A DNA stretch of 64,000 nt from Siphlonurus alternatus. Its lineage: Eukaryota > Arthropoda > Insecta > Ephemeroptera > Siphlonuridae. Positions within the stretch are counted from its first letter, which is position 1. Every line of letters begins with the position of its first letter. Where the stretch lies: the NCBI GenBank assembly GCA_949825025.1, contig OX463778.1:39137194-39201193 (forward strand), in the 5' to 3' direction. The notes beneath the pieces are model-generated. The model made no database searches. It was not told the DNA's origin and saw only the letters and a list, made by a program, of their open reading frames with translations. Shown one piece after another: positions 17,331 through 28,325 of the stretch. The translations under genes and the position numbers were made by a program.

Positions 17331-17751
17331 TTAAATTTTTACTTGTTCTAACATATATTCTGTACACTTTGTAATTTATATCAAATCACAAAAACATAAT
17401 TAACAATTGATGTACTTGATTAGAGTTAAGCAATCTGTATTTAACTCTTAAATTGCAGTTGCATTATTGAACTATTTCTTTTACGCGGAAGAATACATAC
17501 GAGGCCCCGCAATACGCATTAATTTTTTTTAAATGACAGCAAAGCGAGAATCAGGAGCGAGAGGAGAATAAAATTTGTTCGCTGTCCATGACCCGAACGG
17601 AACCCGGTCATAGAGTTTTATTATAACTTCGAGTTCCGTGATAATTTAAAATTATTTTTCTACAGAAATAGTTTGATCAGTTTTCATGGCGCCTTAAAGT
17701 TCACCGTTTCTTGCCTTTCAACATCTAATCAATGACGATGTGCATATGCCA

Positions 17752-18183
17752 TGCACAGGCAGTGATGTGAAATTCGCGCGAAGATTGGTCCGCGAATATG
17801 CGCATGCGAATATGCGCGAATATGCGCGCAAATGCGCGCATATGCGCGAAAGATACTTTCAAGATGGCGGCCGCGCGCAATTAAAATCACGTGAGCACCT
17901 CGGCAGCCTGAAAGGCCGATTGCTTTAATTCCATGATTAATTAACTCTAATTTAATCCAAACACTAATTAAGCAAGGGATTATACCAAGAAAAATAAGAA
18001 AAGACTCTCTGTAGCATTTACTGTAGTTTTAACCAGTTTTAAATTGCTATTTTTGTGGCGGGAAAGTCAATTTTCAATATGCGCGCATATGCGGCCGCAG
18101 ATTGCCCGCGAATATGCGCGAATATGCGAATATGCGCGCATATTCGCCGCGAATATGCGCGGACTAACATCACTGTGCACAGG
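17752..18183. mobile_element. hAT-type MITE with 8-bp target duplication
   Basis: The element occupies 17760-18175 (416 bp). It begins CAGTGATGT and ends with the exact reverse complement ACATCACTG. It is flanked by the identical 8-mer TGCACAGG (17752-17759 and 18176-18183). An 8-bp duplication with CA..TG termini is characteristic of the hAT superfamily. Both sub-terminal regions are packed with AATATGCGCG-type repeats in both orientations (about 17780-17850 and 18075-18160), a layout known for hAT transposase-binding sub-terminal repeats. There is no transposase ORF. The matching TSD suggests a fairly recent insertion. Confidence 0.9.
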
Positions 18184-18275
18184 TGCCGCAGGGTATTTTT
18201 AATATTTCTATTTAAAATGTTACATAACAATATTTTATTTTTTATGCAATAATTTATATATATTAAAAGCACTAA

Positions 18276-20545
18276 ATCTCTGATTTGAAATGCATGGTCA
18301 AGAATCTTTGAGGGGCCCGGAGGGCCCTCCGCGGGGCCCGCAGGGCCCCGCCGCGCCCGCAGGGCGCGTCCCGGGTGGGACCCGAAGGGCCCCACCCGTC
18401 ATTTTCAAAATCCAAAAATTCCCAAAAATTCCCGGGGGGTATTTCCAAAATTCCCGAAATTTCAAAAATTTCCGAAAAATGACGTTTTGACCCCAAAAAC
18501 GGCTTTAGGTAACATGCGCTACCCCTACTTTTTGCCTTCAAAGATGGCGTCCGGCGCACCGTTCGCCCGCCATAAGCGATAATGTTAATTTTTTTAAAAA
18601 ACCACCGGTAAGCGGTTTTGAGAGTTAGAGCTTAGGTCCCAATGGGCAAAATGTAGCCCGGGACGTAAACTTTTATATGGGAGGTGTTATTTTTGAATTT
18701 TTGCCCCAAAAATTTTTTATCGCTGTTTTAGTGTTTTTTTTGAAAAAAATCGCCGTTTTTGCGGTTTTTGCCAAAAAAGTCATTTAAAGTTGGAAACTGA
18801 AACTTTTTTTGGTCGAATCGTTTAGAAGACTGTGTTGGGCATCTTTTAGCTTCATGTGAGCTCCCTCCTATCTGTTTTGGTTCCGCGGCTGCGGGCCCCG
18901 GAAGTTTGGGACCTCGAAAAAAAGATGTTTTACGGCCTTTGCCTTAAATCATTAGATTGAAGAGCTAAAGCGGAGGTTCCTACGGCAAAAGTGTGTCCCG
19001 ACAGACGACGCAGCTTCGCCAAATACAAACATGGCACCTCCAAAGCATACTTACCGTGCTATGGCTGGATCTGTACAGTATGGCACCAGAAACCCCTAGG
19101 GGTGTTACTTTTATTTTTCGGCCCCATTAAAGGGGCTCCGAAGGGGCCCCCGGTTTTTGTATTGGAACTCATCAGGATTCAAATTTAACGGGCTATCTGA
19201 CCAATATCAATTTGGGCCCCTGGGGCCTCTTGGGCTTCCTCCAGAGGGGTAGTTTTTAAAAGCTCTTTCGCTAGCTTCAATCTGGTGAACCCCCCCAACA
19301 GTTTCGGCAATTTTTTGGTTAGGAACAAGTTTGAGACCTTTTCTGAAAGCTCTTGGCAAGTCCTAACTTTTCCTTGGCTCGATTTTTTGATTTTCAAAAA
19401 ACTCAAAAAATCGCATTGGAACATAGGGTTTACGCATGCTAAAAATTGACCACATTCCCCCTTGAATAACTTTTGAGCACACCTGAAATCGAAATTTTCG
19501 CGCAGTATGAAAGTTGTCCACACTCTTTTTCTTTCAGAAACTTTTTTCAAATCGATGCCAACTATGAGGGTTAGCCCAGGCGAGCGGGGAATGCAAAAAA
19601 ACCTCCTCCCATAAGGATAACATAGGAAACGCATCCTTTTCCTTAATAACTTTTTTTTACGCTATTGACATGGTGTTTTTTCGTCGAATCCTGTTAAAAC
19701 TAAGCGTCTCACGTCTAAAAATATGCGTTTCAAGAATGTGGGTCCCACGGGGCCCGCAGGGCCCCTCCTCGAAAGTACGCGTTTTGGATCCAATATGGCG
19801 GCCGCGCGCAACGTCTCACAACTTTGTTGTGACACTTTATGGACTCTACACCATGTGCCCTTCAATTTGATACCCAACTCGACCCCCTGCGACCACCGGA
19901 AGTGCGTTTTTTTGAAAACGAAAGCCTGGTCTCAAATCCCCATAAGAATAACATGGGGCCATTTGATTAGCATTGCAGGCGGATCTGCCGGCCAAAATAC
20001 CCGTTTTTTACGGGTTGCGCCAAACTCGGGGAAGGAATTTTTTTTCGAGCAAACTCTCGACGGGAGGTTGTAGGGGACCCAAAACAATGCCCAAAAACCA
20101 AATTTGGGAATTTTCCGGCACATAGGGGGCCCACGCGGCCCGATCGAAGATTTGAATTTTTCGATATCCAAAATCCCGATTTCGGGAAAGTGCGAGTCCC
20201 GAAAAATTATTTGTCCAACTTTTCTAGACCAGTTTTTAGAGCCGGACAAGATGCAGTCTTCAGATTTAAGCTGCGACCCATAGTTCTCGAGATTTTTTGA
20301 CTTTTATGTTTTTGACAAAAATTTCAGAAGGGGTACCCCTTCTCTCACCGCTTATACATGGGGAAGATAGGGGGAAAAATCGAAATTGAGTTTTCGACGG
20401 TTTCTGACTATATCGACCACGCTGATCACGAATCTGGCCTCGGATTTTGCCTATCTTGAAAAACAAGGTGGCGGCGGGCGAAATACCTATTTTTCGTATA
20501 TGCACTATATTATGCTGGAATTTCATGCATGATTTCAATCTACAG
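18276..20545. other. GC-rich island with eleven GGGCCC sites, no gene identified
   Basis: GGGCCC occurs at 18313, 18322, 18334, 18343, 18387, 18893, 19144, 19214, 19749, 19759 and 20127, often as GGGGCCCGCAGGGCCCC. Between them are GC-rich, A-tract and C-tract segments (AAAATTCCC-type, CCCCAAAAA). Frames up to 149 codons exist on both strands but overlap each other and show no domain I recognise. The edges carry loosely inverted GATTTGAAATGCATG (18282-18295) and its mirrored form (20523-20540). They may be degraded ends of one 2.2-kb non-autonomous element. It is compositionally foreign to the flanking DNA. Confidence 0.5.
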
Positions 20546-20659
20546 GTGTTATTAATGGGTAATTAAAATAATAAATTGACTTTCTATATGTAAAAACATC
20601 CCTGGAGTTTGAAAATAACCACTATTTAACTCTCAGATCAATATTTTATTTTATATTCA

Positions 20660-20850
20660 ATTTTAAGCGAGGCGAGGAACGAGCCGAGCTGCGTATGAGT
20701 TGGCAATGATATTCATTGCCCGCACACATCTATCCAAGAATTTTAAGCGAGGCGAGGAACGAGCCGAGCTGTATTTGAGCAGGCCGACACTATCTAATTC
20801 CATTGTATGGTTAGGCGAGGTCTCCGAAGGAGCCGAGCTGCGTATGAATG
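20660..20850. repeat. Three-copy interspersed tandem repeat (GGCGAGG...GAGCCGAGCTG)
   Basis: Copies begin near 20663, 20741 and 20812. The first two are identical over about 31 bases (AAGCGAGGCGAGG, then AACGAGCCGAGCTG). The third has GGCGAGG, then TCTCCGAAGGAGCCGAGCTG. CGTATGA follows copies 1 and 3. Spacing is 70-80 bp. Both strands have open frames because of the composition. Possibly the sub-terminal part of a larger element. Confidence 0.7.
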
Positions 20851-21196
20851 GCGGACCCGTGACGAACGCATGTTTTTTATTCTTACGCGTTGCGAGCAAT
20901 ATCAGACTTCCCTCTACAGTCCAGTTTCATGTAAAATTATGCCAGAAACTCGAATTTAGTACTGTCGGGAACCAGAAATGAACGAGGAAGGCGGGAAATT
21001 CAAAAAAATAAAGCGGGCGGCAATATTTAAAGCTGCTGGCGATCATTATTGGGTGGGAAACAAGTTCCATGCATTTTATATCGCGCGTATGTACCTCGGT
21101 TTGAACGGATTCCCGCCAATAATCGAGCGGCCCCGTAATGCGCATGACATTACAGCTTGTGCATCTTTGTTGCCATGGTGACGGGTAAACAAGCAT

Positions 21197-21456
21197 TGAG
21201 TGCGTTTGAATTCACGGGCCAGCCCGGGCTGGCCTGGGCTGAAGCGTTTTTAGTCGTCAAGTGGGGCCAGCCCGGCGGCCATTTTTCCTCCTCTCATAAC
21301 GTCACTTCCTGGCTGGCCCAGGCTGACGCGGGCGGACTCTACAGTGCGCCTGAGACCTGGCGGACAGACTGGGAACTAATTATGACGAAATTATGACGTT
21401 TCATACCAGGCGACCAAGGTCGCCATTTTACCCAGCCCGGGCTTCAAACGCACTCA
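21197..21456. mobile_element. 260-bp MITE with TGAGTGCGTTTGAA ends
   Basis: A perfect 14-bp terminal inverted repeat TGAGTGCGTTTGAA (21197-21210 and 21443-21456). It is followed inward by inverted copies of CCAGCCCGGGCT (21219-21230 and about 21431-21441). The interior is GC-rich with further CCAGCC/GGCTGG repeats. There is no ORF. The target duplication is unclear, so the superfamily is not assigned. Confidence 0.75.
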
Positions 21457-21645
21457 TTGTTGGGAACGGCGAGAAAACGTGATTTCAAAATTTCTGAGAA
21501 TGCCGTTGACGTTCTCAACAGTCATTCGTTCTCTGACCGCCGACTAGCGAGGTTGACTCAGATTCCAAGACTTGCAAGGTAAAATGTGAATGGCCACTGA
21601 TTTTATTTTAAATCACTGATTGCTACCAGGTTCCTTCTGATAAGC

Positions 21646-21800
21646 CCCCTTCCGCTTTTCGGTTTCCCGGTTACATCCGATTAAAAAAGTCCCCCTTCCG
21701 AATTCCGCTTTCCCGGTTTCATCCGATTAAGAAGTCCCACTTTCTACGATTCGCTTTGCTGTTGATGACGACTTTGTAACGAATCGTGACAAAAGAAAGT
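21646..21800. repeat. Direct repeat plus imperfect hairpin
   Basis: Two adjacent copies of a 45-bp unit (CCCCCTTCCG, then TTTCCCGGTT, CATCCGATTAA, AAGTC) start near 21647 and 21692. An imperfect hairpin follows, with arms CCACTTTCTACGATTCG and CGAATCGTGACAAAAGAAAGTGG. It probably belongs to the same GC-rich mobile cluster. Confidence 0.6.
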
Positions 21801-22321
21801 GGACCTACTCGACTCAGAGGTACTCTGTATCTTCGCTTTGTTTATTATTTTTTTTTTTTTTTACTATTTTTATTTATTTTTTATTTCTCTACATTTATTG
21901 ATGACAATTTTTTCCCCACATGATTATTTTCATTTCCATGACCTTTTTTAAAATCCCTGCAATTTCTTCGAACCCGATGAAACTTTTTTTGGAAAATGAT
22001 GACTGGCATTGCAAATGATCACTGCACACTGATTTGGGGCCTTTTCGTAAAGGCCCCCCCGCCCTAGTTAAATAATTATACTTGCTCGATTAATATAATA
22101 TATTACAGTCATGCAGTGTAATAAACATAACTTAATTATTTAGGCTTCGAAATTAGCATAAAATATTATTTAATATATTAAAAGTATATATAATATATAG
22201 AGTTTTTATTAATATTTTATTTTCTAAAAAAAAGTTTTAATCTCAAAAAATAGCTTCAGCAAAAAAAAATATATATACCCAAAAGTTGGTGCGGAGAGTA
22301 ACGCGGAGAACGTAAAACCAT

Positions 22322-22492
22322 GCAGGGCTATTACTCTACCTACAATAGAGTAATAGCCCTGCGTAAAACAAAAAGCATTGCAGCCAAAATATGGATCAGA
22401 AAACAGCTTAATTAATATATATTTACTCAAACTTCGTATAACTTTACATTTATGATCCGAACTATATTATATGATATAATATAGTTCGGATA
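22322..22492. repeat. Two neighbouring hairpins
   Basis: 22322-22362 is GCAGGGCTATTACTCT, a 9-nt loop, then its exact reverse complement (16-bp stem). 22455-22492 has ATCCGAACTATATTAT mirrored around ATGAT with a near-perfect stem. Neither looks like a known RNA. Confidence 0.7.
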
Positions 22493-23832
22493 TCATATGA
22501 TAAATTATACCATTTAAAAATACCTTTGTAATATTGTAATTTACGAGGCCATTTTTCCGGAAAAAAAAATCTTGAAAATTTTGTCATGGGTTAATTCGTT
22601 AATTCCCATAAAGATTTTCAAAATTTTTTTGGGTACATAGGGATAAGGACGATATGGTAGGGAAATTTAAGGTTGGTGGTCATATATAATATATATGTAC
22701 GGCCTGTTACGCGTCCCAGCATTCGCTGAGGTAAGATAGTAAGCTAGACTGCATGAGGGAACCGTGGAAAATCTGAGTCAGGATCGACGGACATATAATA
22801 TACAGTATATATATCTCTACTCTTTATCAATTAATTAAAATGAACCAAAATGTTAGTTTATTATTTATAAATTTTTCAGACAAGATGGCAATTAAATTTT
22901 AAATATGAAATATGATCAAATATCGATTACAATTAGCAATTAAATCATTAAAAAAAAGCGAGAAAAAGTATAGACTATTATAGTGTTATTTAATACAGAT
23001 CGATGAGAGCGACAATATCGACATAATTATAATATATACATATAGTAATTGATACGCAAGAGGACCTTTTAAAAAATGCATGCTAGCTCTGTCTTATATT
23101 ATATATATTTAATATATATATATATTATATACAATTTACATACATGGCAGCATGTATTAATTAATTAATTTCATTAAAATAAATTATTGTAATTAATATT
23201 TGTGATTAATATGTATAATTTTGATGCGATACTAACATAAAATAACTACAGAGATATTATCTTTCTTGAAAAAACAGGCCATATATATGCCACGCGCACA
23301 TATTATGCCATAACTTTTTTGCTCACCCCAGAAATTTGAATTTCTTCTATAAATTAAATTTAATAATAGTCAATAAAAATTAAAAACAAATATTTATCCT
23401 ACAGAATAGTATATAGTATATATAGATAGCATTCCTAGGCATAGATATTACTTATCAATCTTATCATATATATGCCATGGCTATAACATGGGGTCATGGG
23501 ATGGCTCTTTTAGCTCCACCATTGCAACAGGAATGCCGACAAAAATTGAAATTCGGGATCTAATGTCACATACAAGGGTCGTATTATATACCTCTACATT
23601 TTACACTAATTATAGTAATTATAATCTAAATAAATAATGTACATAATTGTAGCGTTTCATCATAATTATATTATTAACTTTATTTTCAGGCAGGTTGAAT
23701 TTGGCAAAAATAAATAAAACTCTGAAATATTTATAATTTTACAATAATTACGTCATTGTTTTATAAAAATTTCATTAATTTGTTTATTGTATAAGTTGTT
23801 ATTTTCGTATTTTGTAATATCACTTCATTAAA

Positions 23833-23881
23833 CTGATATTATTATGATTGTTTAATCATTAAACAATCATAATAATATCAG
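23833..23881. repeat. 49-bp perfect palindrome
   Basis: CTGATATTATTATGATTG followed by TTTAAT forms a 24-base arm, then one central base, then the exact reverse complement. It has no loop and could extrude as a cruciform. Confidence 0.8.
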
Positions 23882-24003
23882 AGAAAACCAAAAGGTCTGT
23901 CTTATTTTTTTCGATCTGATAATATTGTTTAACTTGAGACCAAAAAAGCTTCTTTATAATACAATAATGCATACACGTAAATGAATTTTAATAATTAACT
24001 TTT

Positions 24004-24324
24004 AATGGAGTATCGACCTCAATTTTTTTTATTGCAGAAATGGATTGAGGGTGCAAAGTTAAGCTACCCTGATTTTTTTAGAATCCAGGAACTATTTTTA
24101 AAAAATGATAGAAAGCTTTTTTTGTGACGTCACTTGGCGGCAAGTCCTATATATATATTTTTCTTAAGGAGCGGCGCCTCGTGACGTCACAAAAAGAACT
24201 TTCAATAATTTTTTTAAAAATAGTTCCCGGGCTCTAAAAAATCAGAAAAAAAATCAGAGTGCATGCATAACTTTGCACCCTCTATCCATTTCTGCAATAA
24301 AAAAATTTAATCGATACTGCATTG
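24004..24324. mobile_element. MITE, superfamily type A (copy A2) with two CREs
   Basis: Ends AATGGAGTATCGACCTC and the diverged mirror AATCGATACTGCATT. The core is as in A1. Each inner arm has TGTGACGTCAC (24125-24132 and 24182-24189), which includes the full CRE TGACGTCA. No ORF. Confidence 0.75.
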
Positions 24325-24455
24325 TCCCTGCATGAGTCGCAAATACCTCTTCCATTTCCAACAAGCTTTCTTTATTATATATAATTTATATCTTATATTT
24401 ATTTTTACTGGTAACAATGAGCTGTATTTTGAAATGTTCTTTACAGGTTGTCGCA

Positions 24456-24786
24456 AATGGAGTACCGACCTCAAATTTTTTTATTGCAGAAATGGATAGA
24501 GGTTTAGAGGGTGCAAAAATATGCTACTCTGGAATTTTTTCAGATTTTTCTGAGACCGGGAAGTATTTTAAAAAAATTATTGAAAGCCCGTTTTATGACG
24601 TCACGGGCGTTAATGTCCTATCCTTTTCTTAAAGAGAGGCGCCTCGTGACGTCATCAAAATGGACTTTCAATAATTTTTTAAAAATACTTCCCGGTCTCA
24701 AAAAAATGTGAAAAAATTCAGAGTAGCATATTTTTGCACCCTCTATCCATTTCTGCAATACAAAATTTTGAGGTTGGTATTCCATA
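24456..24786. mobile_element. MITE, superfamily type A (copy A3) with two CREs
   Basis: Left end AATGGAGTACCGACCTC; right end is the mirror with small changes (GAGGTTGGTATTCCAT). The inner arms carry TGACGTCA at 24596-24603 and 24647-24654. It lies only about 130 bp from copy A2 in direct succession. Confidence 0.78.
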
Positions 24787-26343
24787 GTATGGAATATGTA
24801 AACAGACAGTATATTTTATATTGCGATATAGAAGCTATCAAATTATTATGGAAAATAAAATGCTTCCCAGATTATGAAACTCTCAGTCTGAAATATAACA
24901 GTTTATACTTTATACCAAAGCTTATTTTAATCGTATATATGGTATGGCTACCTGATACATTGTATTTATATATGTATATTTATTTATATTTATATCTGTG
25001 AATATTTTGTGACAGCTATATAATATTACTTAAAGTAAAAGAAAAATATGCCAGCTAAATAAGTTAATTGCAAGAATAAGATACATATTTAGTCTGTGCC
25101 ATGATAATTATACTTATTTAAAGCAAAAATTTCAATTCAAAACATTAATATTTTAAGTACATAAAAGCATTCATCTTCATATGCTTCAATTATTAATTTC
25201 AAACCAATTTAATTAATGTATACATAATTATATTATATATTTACTGTTTAAATATAGTAAATATATATTTACAAATACTTAAACATTTTATAAAATAAAT
25301 TATGATATGATATAAATAATAAAGGTAAATTCAATTAATTTGCTTATTTATTTTTTTATTTATTTATTTATTTATTTTTTTTTTTTTCTCATACACTTTA
25401 TTATTTATTATACGTTTTAATATTTTATAGTACAAACCCAACATTTTATTACACTGTCCATTTTGAAAAATGTTTACATAAATAATATTAGTTTAAAAAC
25501 GTTTAATTTGTAGCGTCTTATGACCTGTACAGATATTTCCATAAGACAATAATAAAATTATATGAAGTTATTATAAGAAGAAGAAAATATATTGTTGTAA
25601 TTATAAACAATTATTTGCAACAAGGGTATTGGATGACATACATAGACATAAAATTTTATGATCATAAGTTCAGTATAAAAAAATATTTTAATTTAAAAAT
25701 TACTGATTTTAAATAATTTTAATATCATAATTAATATTTTTGTCTTTTTTATAAAGCAACGTTCAAGCTGGTGAAACATAATTCTAAGAAGAAGAAAACT
25801 ATAACTTTAAATTATCTGAATGTTTATAATTGTCAAAGCAGTTTCCTTTATACTTTTTCATAACTATATCCTTGTAAAATAACATAAAACAATCACTGCA
25901 AGATATTATTATAATGTACGTGTTTATTTTTGCTGACAAAGTATTTAGTAAAATAATAAGACATGCATAAAAATTATGTCTATAATGACGTCACATGACC
26001 CCGACGACCAAAAGTATAGAAACAAAGATCGATAATAACTAAAAATTGACTTAGTTTAAATTAAAATATCATATATATAATATAATATACAAAAATTTAT
26101 TCTTCAACACGAGTCAGGAATCCTGGACTTGGACACACATCACAGTAGTGCTGAAACAAGCAATAGAAAATTAATGCTTATGGACCGATGGATATTATAT
26201 CTTATAAGCTAATATATATAATGCGCAATTATTAACAAAATTGGGTCTATTAAATTTGTGTGTGTAATCAAAGTTTTCAACACATTTTTCAAGAAAATTT
26301 CTAGCTATAAATATGCCATAAAACAAATGCAATAAATTATTCC

Positions 26344-26381
<38 letters not shown>

Positions 26382-26647
26382 CTATCTGTAAAATACGTAT
26401 GCTATATAAAATACAGTAAAAATAAAAATATGTGGTCATATTTTTGCAGACTAAAATGGCAGAAAAATTAAGCTAATATACGAATTTCATTCAATAAAAT
26501 TATTAAATACGCGTTAACAATATTTAATTACAATTGGTTGAATTTTTTTTTATATACGTTTGACTTTTTGCTAATTGGGGGTCGTGATTATTAATGGCAT
26601 AATGACCGTGTATTATACATAAAAAATATATTATATAATTATAATAT

Positions 26648-26689
26648 AAAACTTATATTAGAATATACTTGTATTCTGATATAAGTTTT
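26648..26689. repeat. Near-perfect 42-bp hairpin
   Basis: AAAACTTATATTAGAATA is mirrored by TATTCTGATATAAGTTTT with a single mismatch and a short loop. The function is unknown. Confidence 0.6.
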
Positions 26690-27156
26690 TCACGTACATG
26701 TTTAGTAACACTGTTTATAATGTCGTGTGTTTTAATGTAAAAGTTTGTCTCTTTTTTTTTTAGTTGACAATTGCACAATACTATATTATGTAGTAATTAC
26801 TAGTAAGGCTGTCATGCGCGTGCTAGAATGCAATGCATGCTGCGCGCAAGTCGACTCGGCTAATAAGAGCGTGAAGAGATGTATACCGAACCAAGCACGG
26901 CGTTCTCTTGTAGCAATTAAAATTGGCGTAACAAAATCAAAATTTTACTAACAATTATCATATCTATAGTGAGGAGTGACGTGTAATTAAATTTAATGTC
27001 TAGATAATCTCATGTAAAATGATCATGTCACAATCGCGGTGTTTAAAATATTCCAGTTTAATCAATTAGATCATTATACTCTCATTACCTTTCGATAACA
27101 AGAAAACTTTGCTGTTTCTAAGAACGCCGTACAAGATAAGAGGAAAAAATAAAGAA

Positions 27157-27162
27157 TTTATT
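27157..27162 (-). terminator. Candidate poly(A) signal of the harmonin gene
   Basis: AATAAA on the minus strand about 150 nt after the stop codon at 27312. It is the first such signal downstream. Confidence 0.4.
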
Positions 27163-27311
27163 GATTATTTTATCAAAAGCTTGAAAAGAAACGAGAAGAA
27201 TTTTTTCACTATACAATTTTACATGCTCCAATATCCCATCACATTACCATTGCAATTAATTTTTGTTAAAGTTGTAATTTTTGATCATGCAAATAAAAAA
27301 TCTGCACGCTC

Positions 27312-28325
27312 TTACATTTCACCGAACGTAATACTCTTCTGATGAATGACTGTTTTATGCTTTGGGTTACCGTGCTTCAGGATTCCAGGGTTCTGTTGGG
27401 TCGAGTTGGGTGCCGTGGACATTAGCTTGTTGTAATTCCTCGAACCTGCAGACGCACTCTCGCCGTTCGGGAACTTGATGGTCACGATGTTGGATAACGA
27501 TTCCATGACTCGCGAGGAGTTATTTACGTATTCACCATTGCTCGAAGGTTGTTGGGGTGGTGGCTGTGGGGCGTTGAAATGCTGTGGAGCAGCTTGTTTG
27601 GTCACAGTTGGAGGGAAAGCTTTCTGGAGCACAGGTGAAGTTGGAGGTGGCGATGACACTCGCATCGAGTCAGGAACAGGAGTATGCAGTTGCTGCTGAT
27701 TGACTAGCTCTGTGTATGGGACTGCCAATGGTTTTAGGGCAATTACTGGCGGTGGAGACGGTGACTGCGTTCTCCGGAAAGCATTCACCGCAGCAATTTT
27801 AGTTTTAACTCTTCTCATTTCTAGAGCATGATCTTGCTCTACTGATGGCGGTGCGGAATATCCACCGTTGAGCAAAGGGGATGGAGGTGGAGATGGGGCA
27901 GCGGGAGGTGGTGGGGGTGGAGCTTGGACGGGTTCAGACAGTTGGCGCAGGTTGGAACGAGAGAGCGTGTTTTGCAGCTCAGAGGCGAGAGCACTCTGGA
28001 AGTCATCAACCTCCACGGAGCCTGACGATGATGCTAAAAAGTCGAGGCGGCTGGGCGGCGCGCGACGGTCACTACTTGGGTACTCTGAGATGGTCACCAC
28101 TCCGGGCTGGCTCTTACTGGACGCGTGACCAGCTCCAAAGTATACCGCGGGGGGTTTGGGTTTGGGAGAGAGCGGACTGTTGAGCGTCATGGTGTCGATG
28201 GAGTTCATCTCGACGCCACGACGGTGCTTGGTGGGTGCGGGGTTGGCAGCCAGAGCAGCGCTTGCAACCTCGGCCTCGGTGACACTGAGGGGCGTGGGCC
28301 GCGACTTGGCGCCGTTCTGCACCAC
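27312..28325 (-). CDS. USH1C: Harmonin gene last exon (proline-rich tail)
   Basis: Acceptor CCACAG before 28325, with 338 codons including the stop (residues 604-940). It begins VVQNGAKSRPTPLS. It has several proline runs (APPPPPPAAPSPPPSP, QPPPQQP), a charged helix HALEMRRVKTKIAAVNAFRR, SLSNIVTIKFPNGES and the C-terminus KSITFGEM. Human harmonin has a third PDZ domain in its C-terminal part, and none is seen here. The proline runs suggest EVH1/SH3 or actin-regulator ligands (inference). Confidence 0.88.
   Translation of the reverse strand: MVQNGAKSRPTPLSVTEAEVASAALAANPAPTKHRRGVEMNSIDTMTLNSPLSPKPKPPAVYFGAGHASSKSQPGVVTISEYPSSDRRAPPSRLDFLASSSGSVEVDDFQSALASELQNTLSRSNLRQLSEPVQAPPPPPPAAPSPPPSPLLNGGYSAPPSVEQDHALEMRRVKTKIAAVNAFRRTQSPSPPPVIALKPLAVPYTELVNQQQLHTPVPDSMRVSSPPPTSPVLQKAFPPTVTKQAAPQHFNAPQPPPQQPSSNGEYVNNSSRVMESLSNIVTIKFPNGESASAGSRNYNKLMSTAPNSTQQNPGILKHGNPKHKTVIHQKSITFGEM

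Larger units (their letters stand above)
21840..27150. other. AT-rich intergenic DNA with palindromes and MITEs
   Basis: No gene was supported. The stretch contains two type-A MITEs, four hairpins (listed separately), low-complexity TA sequence, TTTA repeats near 25345-25380 and a poly-T run near 26347-26375. Short ORFs at 24708-25001 and 26745-26951 lack recognisable domains. Confidence 0.6.

Noticed and set aside
18272..20538. ORFs of 80-149 codons in the GC island
   Set aside because: They occur on both strands in overlapping positions, follow the C/A-tract composition and show no known motif.
20660..21830. Bacterial contamination or a CRISPR array because of GC-rich regular repeats
   Set aside because: Repeats are only three copies with degenerate spacing. 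The flanks are continuous AT-rich animal-type DNA and no cas or bacterial genes are present.
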